Below are positions 1 through 6,843 of a stretch of DNA of 11,264 nucleotides, in pieces; position 1 is the first letter of the stretch, and every line of letters starts with the position of its first letter. The notes under the pieces are model-generated. The model was not told where the DNA came from, did not search any database, and saw nothing but the letters and a program-made list of their open reading frames with translations. Position numbers and translations under genes: made by a program. The DNA comes from Gammaproteobacteria bacterium (lineage in GTDB: Bacteria; Pseudomonadota; Gammaproteobacteria; SZUA-229): the NCBI GenBank assembly GCA_016191795.1, contig JACPVK010000152.1, forward strand, positions 1 to 11,264, in the 5' to 3' direction.

Positions 1-640
1 ATTTCATCATCAGGTGTTCCGGGAAGGCTGGCGTTTGAAAAAAAGTCAGGATCAGGAAAAAGAAGATGGCGAAATACCCGAGTGGTTATTGTCAATTATC
101 CGATTTCTGGAGTCGCTTAAATCCGATAAGGAAGAAGCTTCGCAGGTATCACTGGCCAGAGTCCTGGAAGTTTTTTTATGGCTGGGCGCAGCGCTATTGA
201 TTGCAATAGTGATCAGGCTGCTGTTTCGATACAGGCATGTCTTTAAAGTCAATGCTTCGTCTCGAAGTAAACAGCAGGTGGAAATTGTGCCGGACGTACT
301 TTTTGGTCTGGATGTCAGAAAGAGCAGTTTGCCGGATGATGTTGCCGGCCAGGTGCTGATATTGTGGAAGCAGGGTAAGCAACGCGATGCAGTTGGTTTG
401 CTATATCGGGCAATGCTGTCGCAATTAATGAATAGCTACGGATTCAGGTTTGATCACTCCAGTACCGAACTCGAATGTGTAGTCATAGTGCAGGCCTCTT
501 ATCATAGTGCCATCAAAAAATATGTCCATCAATTGACGATGGTGTGGCAGAAAATTGCCTATGCACATGTATTCCCTGATGAGCAGCAATTACAGCAACT
601 TTGCATTGAATGGCAAATAATGGAGCGCCATGAAAGCTAA
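1..640 (+). CDS. DUF4129 domain-containing membrane protein (5'-partial)
   Basis: The reading frame is already open at base 2 and encodes FHHQ before the first possible start, a GTG at base 14. The true start therefore probably lies upstream of the window. The visible part has an acidic and lysine-rich N-terminal stretch, then one hydrophobic membrane segment (about residues 52-71 counted from the GTG), then a soluble C-terminal region. That region contains AVGLLYRAMLSQL followed by STELEC, the pattern typical of DUF4129. The function of the family is unknown, and its genes commonly sit beside MoxR and DUF58 genes, as here. The 3' end overlaps the next start by 11 nt, so it is the first visible gene of a coupled four-gene operon. 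The family call rests on motif, topology and context and is fairly secure. No biochemical role can be read from the sequence. Confidence 0.8.
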   Translation, partial: FHHQVFREGWRLKKSQDQEKEDGEIPEWLLSIIRFLESLKSDKEEASQVSLARVLEVFLWLGAALLIAIVIRLLFRYRHVFKVNASSRSKQQVEIVPDVLFGLDVRKSSLPDDVAGQVLILWKQGKQRDAVGLLYRAMLSQLMNSYGFRFDHSSTELECVVIVQASYHSAIKKYVHQLTMVWQKIAYAHVFPDEQQLQQLCIEWQIMERHES

Positions 641-1847
641 AGCGCCATTGATAATATCCGGATTGTTGCTAGTGCTGTCGGCTTACATATTTTTTAAAGT
701 AATGGAGCCTTATAGTGAAATGCAGGATGATGGATGGAGTACAAAGGCACAGCGCAATCCCTTCCTGGCTGCCGAACTGTTTTTACAAAAAACAGGCGTG
801 CAGGTACTGGCCACTCACGATATTCATCAAATCGAAAACCTGCCGGAAAACGGCACTATATTTATCAGTGACGTCAGAAAAGTGCTGACGCATAAACGAC
901 TTGAAGCGATTCTGGAATGGATAAAGGGAGGTGGGCATTTGATTGTGGCCGCTCCCATTTACGATAAGCACAATCCCGATCCGTTGCTGAGTTATTTTAA
1001 AGTTGAAAATCATTTGCACGAACAGGAAAAGCTCAGTACCGCGCTGGAGAAAGCAAATCTTGACAGGCTGGCAGGCAAGAAAAAAGAAAACAAGGAAAAA
1101 ACAGAGGAGCCTGAAGACGTAACCACCATGGGTTTTCAGGGTATACCATCAAAAGTACGAGCCGGTTTTGATCCTGGTAGCTATTTAACGCATCCTGCGC
1201 TGGATGATGAAAAATATGAAACCACTCCTTTATATGAATTAAATTATGTTGCCAGCAGTGAAAGTGGTGTGCATTTTCTGCAGTTATATTATGGCGATGG
1301 TCTGATCTCGATATTGTCGGACCAGAGTATCTGGCAATCAGACAGGATAGACGAGCTTGATAATGCCTATTTATTGTGGCTGCTCAGTGAAAACAGCGAT
1401 CAGGTGATTATGTTGTATGGTGCGCAGATGGCATCGTTGTTTTACTATATCGGCAAGTATGCACCTGAAACGGTAACTGGTTTACTTGTATTATTACTTG
1501 CATGGTTGTTTTTCAGGGGAAGACGTTTTGGGACTGCGAGGCAACTGACAATTGAAGCACGACGTTCACTTGCTGAGCATATCCAGGCGAGTTCGCAATA
1601 TTACTGGCGCCAGGGTGATATGCGAGCCTTAATAGAGCCTGTGCGAAGGGAATTAAACAGGCGTATTGCTGTCGCTCTTCCTGGAAGTAATGATGCGGAT
1701 CAGGTCGCAAGATTAAATATGATTGCAGAGCATACCGGGCTTGATCCGAAAATAATTAAATCAGCTCTGCAAGAAAACATAACAGCAAACGAAAACGATT
1801 TTACAAAAATTATGAATCATCTTCAGTTACTCAGGAATGCATTATGA
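630..1847 (+). CDS. DUF4350 domain-containing membrane protein
   Basis: The protein has 405 residues. A membrane segment lies at about residues 7-25, and a second at about 281-296 is followed by a basic FRGRRFG stretch. Between them lies a probably periplasmic domain beginning NPFLAAELFL with LEWIKGGGHLIVAAP at about 96-110. This is the DUF4350 pattern, which resembles the GIFT or class I glutamine-amidotransferase-like fold of ABC-associated membrane proteins. A cytoplasmic tail of about 105 residues follows. A highly charged Lys/Glu segment at about 149-163 looks like a low-complexity linker inside the domain. The ATG at 630 is preceded by GGAG at 622-625 and overlaps the end of the DUF4129 gene, which supports this start. 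The gene sits between DUF4129 and MoxR genes, the usual context for this family. Its molecular function is unknown. Confidence 0.85.
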   Translation: MKAKAPLIISGLLLVLSAYIFFKVMEPYSEMQDDGWSTKAQRNPFLAAELFLQKTGVQVLATHDIHQIENLPENGTIFISDVRKVLTHKRLEAILEWIKGGGHLIVAAPIYDKHNPDPLLSYFKVENHLHEQEKLSTALEKANLDRLAGKKKENKEKTEEPEDVTTMGFQGIPSKVRAGFDPGSYLTHPALDDEKYETTPLYELNYVASSESGVHFLQLYYGDGLISILSDQSIWQSDRIDELDNAYLLWLLSENSDQVIMLYGAQMASLFYYIGKYAPETVTGLLVLLLAWLFFRGRRFGTARQLTIEARRSLAEHIQASSQYYWRQGDMRALIEPVRRELNRRIAVALPGSNDADQVARLNMIAEHTGLDPKIIKSALQENITANENDFTKIMNHLQLLRNAL

Positions 1848-2830
1848 ATGACGTAGTTGCCGGCTCAGTTATAACCATGGATTCAATTCAACCCAAACTT
1901 GCCGAATTGCGTGACAGTATCGGCAAGATCCTGATTGGTCAGCATAAGGTTATTGACCAGGTACTTATTGCCTTGTTTGCAAATGGGCATGTATTAATTG
2001 AGGGCGTACCGGGGCTGGGTAAAACCTTGCTGGTGAGAACGCTGGCTGCCTGTTTTAACGGCAGCTTCAAGCGTATTCAGTTTACGCCCGATCTGATGCC
2101 GGCGGATGTTACGGGCCATACTATTTTTAATATGAAAGATGGCGATTTTCGTTTTCGAAAAGGGCCAGTCTTTACCAATCTGTTGTTGGCCGATGAAATT
2201 AACCGCTCGCCTGCAAAAACCCAGGCGGCATTGCTGGAAGTGATGCAGGAGAAACAGGTTACTATCAGCGGTGTGGCGCGCGAGTTACCCAGGCCTTTTA
2301 TGGTTCTGGCAACACAAAATCCGATAGAACAGGAAGGAACTTATCCGCTGCCGGAAGCCGAGCTGGATCGCTTTCTGATGAAGATATTTATCGATTTTCC
2401 AGATTACGAAGATGAAATTAAACTAACGCGACTGGTATGCAATGCCAATATGGATGACCCATTGTTGAATGCCAATATCGCGCCTTTGTTCAATGAATCA
2501 GACATTGTGCAAATACAGCAATTGATGACGCAAATTGTTGTTGATGAGCAAATAGTAAATTACTCCGTCAGACTGGTGCGAGCAACGCGTGAAAGTGCGG
2601 CAATTGTACAAGGTGCAGGCCCAAGAGCCAGTATTGGTCTGGTGCGTTGTGCACGCGCACGCGCCATGCTGAGCGGCCGTAATTTTGTGTTGCCAGATGA
2701 CATCAAGGCCGTGACGTTGCCGGTTATGCGACACAGGATATCCCTGTCAGCCGATGTTGAAATTGATGGCCTGACGCCAGACCAGGTATTGAGCAAAATT
2801 TTGCAATCGGTAGAAGCGCCACGACAATGA
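1844..2830 (+). CDS. MoxR-family AAA+ ATPase
   Basis: The protein has 328 residues, normal for a MoxR ATPase. Walker A is GVPGLGKT (54-61), Walker B LLLADEI (113-119), sensor 1 ATQNP (156-160), the arginine-finger region EAELDRF (171-177), and the sensor 2 region GPRASIGL (259-266). A C-terminal AAA lid follows. All nucleotide-handling motifs are intact, so it should be an active ATPase. MoxR proteins form hexameric rings and are thought to act as chaperones, often with vWA-domain partners encoded next door, as in methanol dehydrogenase maturation or RavA-ViaA. The likely partner here is the DUF58 protein encoded immediately downstream. The ATG at 1844 overlaps the preceding TGA by 4 nt and has AGGA at 1833-1836 at good spacing. 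An in-frame ATG at 1874 is a less likely alternative. The specific client of this ring cannot be told from sequence. Confidence 0.95.
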   Translation: MNDVVAGSVITMDSIQPKLAELRDSIGKILIGQHKVIDQVLIALFANGHVLIEGVPGLGKTLLVRTLAACFNGSFKRIQFTPDLMPADVTGHTIFNMKDGDFRFRKGPVFTNLLLADEINRSPAKTQAALLEVMQEKQVTISGVARELPRPFMVLATQNPIEQEGTYPLPEAELDRFLMKIFIDFPDYEDEIKLTRLVCNANMDDPLLNANIAPLFNESDIVQIQQLMTQIVVDEQIVNYSVRLVRATRESAAIVQGAGPRASIGLVRCARARAMLSGRNFVLPDDIKAVTLPVMRHRISLSADVEIDGLTPDQVLSKILQSVEAPRQ

Positions 2831-4161
2831 GGCCCGGTACACGTCTGTTGCTGTTGCTAGGGATACTGGTTGCACTGTCTACAGTTTTAATTGTTATCAG
2901 GGTTCTGGGATTGAGCTCGCTCGAATTCTGGCTGTCGACTGCCTGGTGGGTGATGTTTCTTTTTCTGGTTGTAAGTGCTGTGATTGACTGGAAGATTTCT
3001 GCCAGGCAACTGGATGGTTTGAATGCCGTGAGACTTACACCTGCCAGCCTGGCACTGGGCGTCGATAATAAAATTATTTTGCAAATAACGAATCAGCTTG
3101 ATCGCCCGGTTCGTCTGATCGCGACGGATGACTTTCCGGAAGAGGTCACTGCTACACATTTGCCAAGGCAGATTGAGGTGCCGGTGAAAGGTGAAGCAGC
3201 TATGGAATATAGTGTTCACCCGGTAAAGCGCGGCGAGGCATTATTTGGTTATATACGCTTGCGCATACACTCACGCCTGGGTCTGTGGCAGTTTTTATTA
3301 TTACGCGGCCAGAATCAACGTGTGAAAATTTATCCGAATTTTCGTTCAATTGCGCAATATAAAACCCTGGGACTGCATCGGCATATTCGACAGATCGGTA
3401 TTCATGTCATGCAACGCCGTGGCCAGGGTATGAATTTTCATCAGTTGCGTGAGTTTCGTGAAGGTGACTCCCTGAATCAGGTGGACTGGAACGCTACTGC
3501 CAGAATGCGTAAACCCATTGCGCGTGAATATCAGGATGAGCGCGATCAGGATATTGTGTTTCTACTTGACTGTGGTCGACGCATGCATAACAAGGAAGGC
3601 GAGCTCAGTTATTTTGACCATGTGTTAAATGCATTTTTACTGACCAGCTTCGTGGCATTGCATCAGGGCGATGCCGTTGGTTTGATGACCTTTGCCGGCA
3701 ATGATCGCTGGCTATCTCCTGTGAAAGGCCAGAACAGTATTAATACACTGCTCAATCAGGTTTATGATTTGCACAGCAGTACCACGACCAGCGATTTTGC
3801 CGAAGCTGCGCAGCGGTTAATGAATGCGCACAAGAAACGTTCACTGGTGATTATGATCACCAACCTGCATGATGAAGATGCGGAAGATCTCAAGGCCTGT
3901 ATCAGGTTGCTGTCAAAGCGACATTTGATTATTGTTGCGAATCTGAGAGAGCCTTTTCTGCAGGACATGTTGCATCAGGATGTCAGTCATTTTGATTCCG
4001 CACTCAGTTATTCCGGTGCAGTGGATTTTGTCAGCAAGCGTCATCGATTACTGGAAGGCTTGCGCAAACAGGGTGTCCTGATTGCAGATGCCCTGCCACA
4101 GCAATTGCATGTCAGTTTAATCAACGAATATCTGGCTTTAAAGCGCCGCGGACAGATCTGA
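2827..4161 (+). CDS. DUF58 domain-containing protein with vWA-like domain
   Basis: The protein has 444 residues. Two closely spaced N-terminal membrane segments (about 6-26 and 36-53) are followed by a beta-rich region. The DUF58 signature then appears: FHQLREFREGDSLNQVDWNATAR at about 204-226. It leads into a vWA-like fold with FLLDCGRRM at about 245-253. The expected metal-binding motif DxSxS reads DCGRR here, so canonical MIDAS metal binding looks degenerate. The start overlaps the MoxR stop in an ATGA arrangement. No strong ribosome binding site is visible, consistent with translational coupling. DUF58 proteins are almost always encoded with MoxR ATPases and are inferred to be membrane-tethered partners of the ATPase ring. 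It is the last gene of the operon. A convergent intergenic repeat element follows it. Confidence 0.93.
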   Translation: MRPGTRLLLLLGILVALSTVLIVIRVLGLSSLEFWLSTAWWVMFLFLVVSAVIDWKISARQLDGLNAVRLTPASLALGVDNKIILQITNQLDRPVRLIATDDFPEEVTATHLPRQIEVPVKGEAAMEYSVHPVKRGEALFGYIRLRIHSRLGLWQFLLLRGQNQRVKIYPNFRSIAQYKTLGLHRHIRQIGIHVMQRRGQGMNFHQLREFREGDSLNQVDWNATARMRKPIAREYQDERDQDIVFLLDCGRRMHNKEGELSYFDHVLNAFLLTSFVALHQGDAVGLMTFAGNDRWLSPVKGQNSINTLLNQVYDLHSSTTTSDFAEAAQRLMNAHKKRSLVIMITNLHDEDAEDLKACIRLLSKRHLIIVANLREPFLQDMLHQDVSHFDSALSYSGAVDFVSKRHRLLEGLRKQGVLIADALPQQLHVSLINEYLALKRRGQI

Positions 4162-4175
4162 CTGGTAGCTTGTCG

Positions 4176-4372
4176 AGAAAAACGAACATCCAACGCAAAG
4201 TCGCAAAGTCGCAAAGTCGCAAAGTCGCGAAGGCGCAAAGAAAGAAAAATCTGTTGAATGCGTGACAAGGATGGTTGCGGCAGAAATCTTATCTTGAGGC
4301 GTACAACATCACATATGTCTTATTTGTGTGCTTAGCGTCTTTGCGCCTCTGCGTTGGATGTAACGTTTTTCT
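4176..4372. repeat. TTTGCG-type inverted-repeat element between convergent genes
   Basis: The left arm begins AGAAAAACG (4176-4184), continues with ACATCCAACGC (4186-4196), then runs into an 8-bp tandem array. The reverse complement of 4331-4372 reads AGAAAAACG, a 2-base variable spot, the identical ACATCCAACGC, then GCAAAG-type units. The arms are therefore about 40 nt long with few mismatches and one indel, and enclose about 115 nt. The element fills most of the gap between the DUF58 gene and the FAD-oxidase gene. It could form a long stem in either transcript and may help end transcription from both sides, or it may be a non-autonomous miniature repeat. It encodes no plausible protein. From memory, GCAAAG-rich intergenic repeats of this kind occur in many bacterial genomes. 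I have not verified a match. Confidence 0.8.
4195..4240. repeat. Tandem 8-bp repeat (GCAAAGTC)
   Basis: Four perfect head-to-tail copies of GCAAAGTC occupy 4195-4226. They are followed by a variant GCGAAGGC (4227-4234) and a partial unit GCAAAG (4235-4240). The array forms the inner part of the left arm of the larger inverted repeat. The right arm carries only about two degenerate units, so the array has probably expanded on one side. The 8-bp period is not a multiple of three and the array lies outside any supported gene. Confidence 0.9.
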
Positions 4373-4388
4373 AAAATATCCAGATAGC

Positions 4389-5789
4389 TTATTGAGATGA
4401 CAGGAGTGGCAGCGTTTTATCTGCGTTGAGAATATTATGTGGATCAAATTGCTGTTTGATTGCATGCATGATTTTAATTTCGTTGGCAGACAATTCCTTG
4501 TAAATGAAGTCACGCTTCTCAATACCGACACCGTGCTCACCGGACAATGTGCCATTGAGTGATATCACCAGATCAAACACCGCTTCCAGGCACAGCTCGG
4601 CGTTATGCATGGCCTGCGCATCATCCGGATTGACCAGCAGATTGACGTGAATATTACCGTTGCCGGCATGTCCAAAATTAACGATTGGAATCTTGTACTG
4701 TGTACTCAGCTGATTGAGCCCATTGATGAGATCGGCCATGCGTGATACCGGCACGACGACATCTTCATTGATTTTTTTGGGAGCAATCTTGCGCAAACAG
4801 GGTGATAAGGCTTTGCGTGTTTGCCAGAGTGCATCCACTTCCTGTTGTGTTACGGCATGTTGAGTGGCGATGTGGCCAGGGACGCGCGCGGCGTTATCAA
4901 CACTGTTTACTTCGGCATCCAGATGTGCGCGACTGCCATCAATCTCAATCATCAACAGGGCAGTGGCCTGCTGGGGTAACTGTGTGCCGGAGCTGGTTTG
5001 TGCATATTCACGCACCATGTTGATGGCATTTTCATCCATGAATTCCAGTGCGCAGGGTGTGACGGCTTGCGCCATGATATTTGACACGGCACGCGCTGCG
5101 GCATCCATGCTGTTATATAGCGCCATGAAAGTGCGTTTGGTTTCGGGTTTTGGTAACAGTTTAAGCGTGGCTTCGGTAATGATGGCCAGCGTGCCTTCAG
5201 AACCGATTATCAAACGTGTTAAATCGTAACCCACGACACCCTTGGTGGTGTAAACACCGCATTTGATCACATTGCCTTCGCCGGTGACGGCGCGTAAGCC
5301 GAGGGTGTTTTCCCGGCAGCTGCCGTATTTAACCGCACGCGGCCCGGCAGAGTTATAGGCGAGGTTACCGCCCACTGTGCAATAGGCCGCACTGGTTGGA
5401 TCGGGTGCCCAGAAAAATCCGTGTTGCGCCGCCGCCTGCTGAACTTGTTGATTGGTGACGCCGGGTTGCACCACCATGACGCGATTGTCGGTATCAACCT
5501 GCAGGATTTTATTCATGCGCTCAAACGACATGACAATACCGCCATGTGTGGGCACTGTCGCACCGGTGGTGCCGGTGCCGCGTCCACGTGCGGTGAGCGC
5601 TATGTTGTTGCTGTAGCACAAACGAATAATGTCGATAACCTGCTGTTCGGTTTCAACCAGTGCAACGGCTTCAGGCATGGCCTGGCGACGCGAATTGTCA
5701 TAACCATAAGCCAGGCATTCAGCCGGCGCAACAAGTACGGATCCGGCCGGTAGCATGGCTTGCAGTTGCTGCAAACAGGTTGCGTTCAC
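4389..5789 (-). CDS. FAD-linked oxidase, GlcD / D-lactate dehydrogenase type
   Basis: The protein has 466 residues, the usual length for a stand-alone GlcD-type flavoprotein. The N-terminal FAD-binding domain (PCMH fold) shows RGRGTGTTGA (68-77) and TVGGNLAYNSAGPRAVKYG (138-156), then GYDLTRLIIGSEGTLAIITE (187-206). The C-terminal FAD-oxidase domain contains HAGNGNIH (about 374-381) and SGEHGVG (about 416-422), which contribute catalytic or metal-binding His residues in this family. Such enzymes oxidise 2-hydroxyacids such as glycolate, D-lactate or D-2-hydroxyglutarate and pass electrons to a partner or quinone. The substrate cannot be assigned here. No fused Fe-S domain is present. The GTG start directly abuts the TAA of gmhA with no gap and only a weak upstream GGG, suggesting translational coupling. 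The next in-frame ATG, at codon 12, lacks a ribosome binding site. Confidence 0.88.
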   Translation of the reverse strand: MNATCLQQLQAMLPAGSVLVAPAECLAYGYDNSRRQAMPEAVALVETEQQVIDIIRLCYSNNIALTARGRGTGTTGATVPTHGGIVMSFERMNKILQVDTDNRVMVVQPGVTNQQVQQAAAQHGFFWAPDPTSAAYCTVGGNLAYNSAGPRAVKYGSCRENTLGLRAVTGEGNVIKCGVYTTKGVVGYDLTRLIIGSEGTLAIITEATLKLLPKPETKRTFMALYNSMDAAARAVSNIMAQAVTPCALEFMDENAINMVREYAQTSSGTQLPQQATALLMIEIDGSRAHLDAEVNSVDNAARVPGHIATQHAVTQQEVDALWQTRKALSPCLRKIAPKKINEDVVVPVSRMADLINGLNQLSTQYKIPIVNFGHAGNGNIHVNLLVNPDDAQAMHNAELCLEAVFDLVISLNGTLSGEHGVGIEKRDFIYKELSANEIKIMHAIKQQFDPHNILNADKTLPLLSSQ

Positions 5790-6377
5790 TTAGTTGCCCA
5801 GAAGTTGTTGATCAATCAGGTCGCACAGGCAGTGGATGATGAGTAAATGCGTTTCCTGAATGCGTGCAGTGGTGTTGGAAGGAACACGCAATTCAATATC
5901 GTTCGCTGTAAGGGCATCGACCAGTACGCCGCCATTTTTGCCAGACAGGGCAATAACGCTCATGCCTCGCGAATGCGCGGCTTCAACGGCCTTAACAACG
6001 TTAGATGAATTACCGCTGGTGGAAATAGCCAGCAGGATGTCGCCATTTTGTCCAAGCGCTTCAATCTGGCGCGCGAAAATACGATCGTAGTGATAGTCGT
6101 TGGCGATAGAAGTAATCGTTGATGTGTCGGTGGTGAGTGCAATCGCCGGTAAACCGGGACGTTCCATTTCAAAACGGTTGAGCATTTCCGAGGAAAAATG
6201 TTGCGCATCACCGGCGCTGCCACCATTGCCGCATGACAAAATTTTGCAACCCGCCAGCAGGCAGCGAATCATGTGCTCGGCAGCCTGGGCAATAACGGGT
6301 TGTAAAATACCCAGGGCTGCCTGTTTGGTGGCAATACTGTCATTAAAGTGTTGAGCAATGCGTTGTTGTGGATTCAT
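5790..6377 (-). CDS. gmhA: Phosphoheptose isomerase (SIS domain, GmhA; DiaA-like)
   Basis: The protein has 195 residues and is a single SIS domain with the sugar-phosphate-binding loop SCGNGGSAGDAQHF (48-61) and AISTSGNSSNVVKA (117-130). GmhA converts sedoheptulose 7-phosphate to D-glycero-D-manno-heptose 7-phosphate, the first step of LPS inner-core heptose synthesis in the cytoplasm. The E. coli gene at this locus encodes DiaA, a DnaA-binding paralogue. By comparison from memory, DiaA lacks the catalytic Glu and His of GmhA. Here both are present: Glu64 in HFSSEML and His182 in ETHLLIIHC. The sequence closely resembles the Pseudomonas protein from the same locus annotated GmhA, so isomerase activity is the better call, although a role with DnaA cannot be excluded. 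The ATG start matches the family N-terminus. It lies 112 nt downstream of yraN in the same operon. Confidence 0.88.
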   Translation of the reverse strand: MNPQQRIAQHFNDSIATKQAALGILQPVIAQAAEHMIRCLLAGCKILSCGNGGSAGDAQHFSSEMLNRFEMERPGLPAIALTTDTSTITSIANDYHYDRIFARQIEALGQNGDILLAISTSGNSSNVVKAVEAAHSRGMSVIALSGKNGGVLVDALTANDIELRVPSNTTARIQETHLLIIHCLCDLIDQQLLGN

Positions 6378-6489
6378 GTGTTCAGATTTTTCCAGTCGTG
6401 TTGCTTGCGTGAGCGATTCATTCTGCGTTCAAGAGATGTGCGCATTAAAGCTCAGGCGTTACCGGCTTTTCGGTGAATGTTTTCAACGA

Positions 6490-6843
6490 CTAAAAGGCGT
6501 TACGAATCCATTCGATATGTTGTTGAGTCTGTTCACCCTGGACCGCCACGACGTCGAAGCGGGCATTGGCGCCGGGCGCCCTGTGCTGTAGATAGTGTAA
6601 AGCAGTCAGCCGTAATTTTTCCTGCTTTTTTGTGGTGACGCTGGCGGCGGCGCCGCCAAACCGGGCATCACTGCGTTGCCGCACTTCTATGAACACCAGG
6701 CTGTCGCCCTGTTGCATCACCAGGTCGATTTCACCCTGACGGCAACGGTAGTTTTTTTCCAGCAGTCGCAATCCCTGTTGTTGTAAATACGCACAGGCCA
6801 GCTGCTCGGCTGCTTCGCCCTTATTCGTCGGCTTCGTCGTCAC
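6490..6843 (-). CDS. yraN: UPF0102 / YraN-family endonuclease-like protein
   Basis: The protein has 117 residues from a GTG start at 6843, close to the usual 115-130 of the family. The core motifs are present: NKGEAAEQLACAYL near the N-terminus, GEIDLVM (about 38-44) and LVFIEVRQR (about 49-57), which form the PD-(D/E)xK-like nuclease core, then FGGAAASV and KLRLTALHYL. The biochemical role of the family is unproven. A DNA or RNA nuclease or Holliday-junction-related function has been inferred from the fold. The frame is open further upstream to 6951, but family alignment places the start just before TTKPTNKGEAAE. The GTG falls inside the end of lpoA, giving a 23-nt overlap consistent with translational coupling. 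No strong ribosome binding site is visible. Confidence 0.9.
   Translation of the reverse strand: MTTKPTNKGEAAEQLACAYLQQQGLRLLEKNYRCRQGEIDLVMQQGDSLVFIEVRQRSDARFGGAAASVTTKKQEKLRLTALHYLQHRAPGANARFDVVAVQGEQTQQHIEWIRNAF

Noticed and set aside
4195..4240. Possible CRISPR array
   Set aside because: The units are 8 bp and contiguous, with no spacers and no cas genes nearby.
4041..4268. Minus-strand frame translating the repeat as RLRDFATLRLCDFAL
   Set aside because: It is a read-through of the tandem GCAAAGTC array plus the antisense of the DUF58 gene end. There is no ribosome binding site and no family resemblance. Such peptides are typical spurious calls over this repeat type.
4166..4390. TAGCTT on both sides of the inverted-repeat element as a target-site duplication
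   Set aside because: The copies (4166-4171 and 4385-4390) are only 6 bp, lie at unequal distances from the arms, and one overlaps a stop codon. Chance is a sufficient explanation without comparative data.
4864..5229. Plus-strand frame of 121 codons inside the FAD-oxidase region
   Set aside because: It is the antisense shadow of a clear flavoprotein gene, with no start signal or domain.
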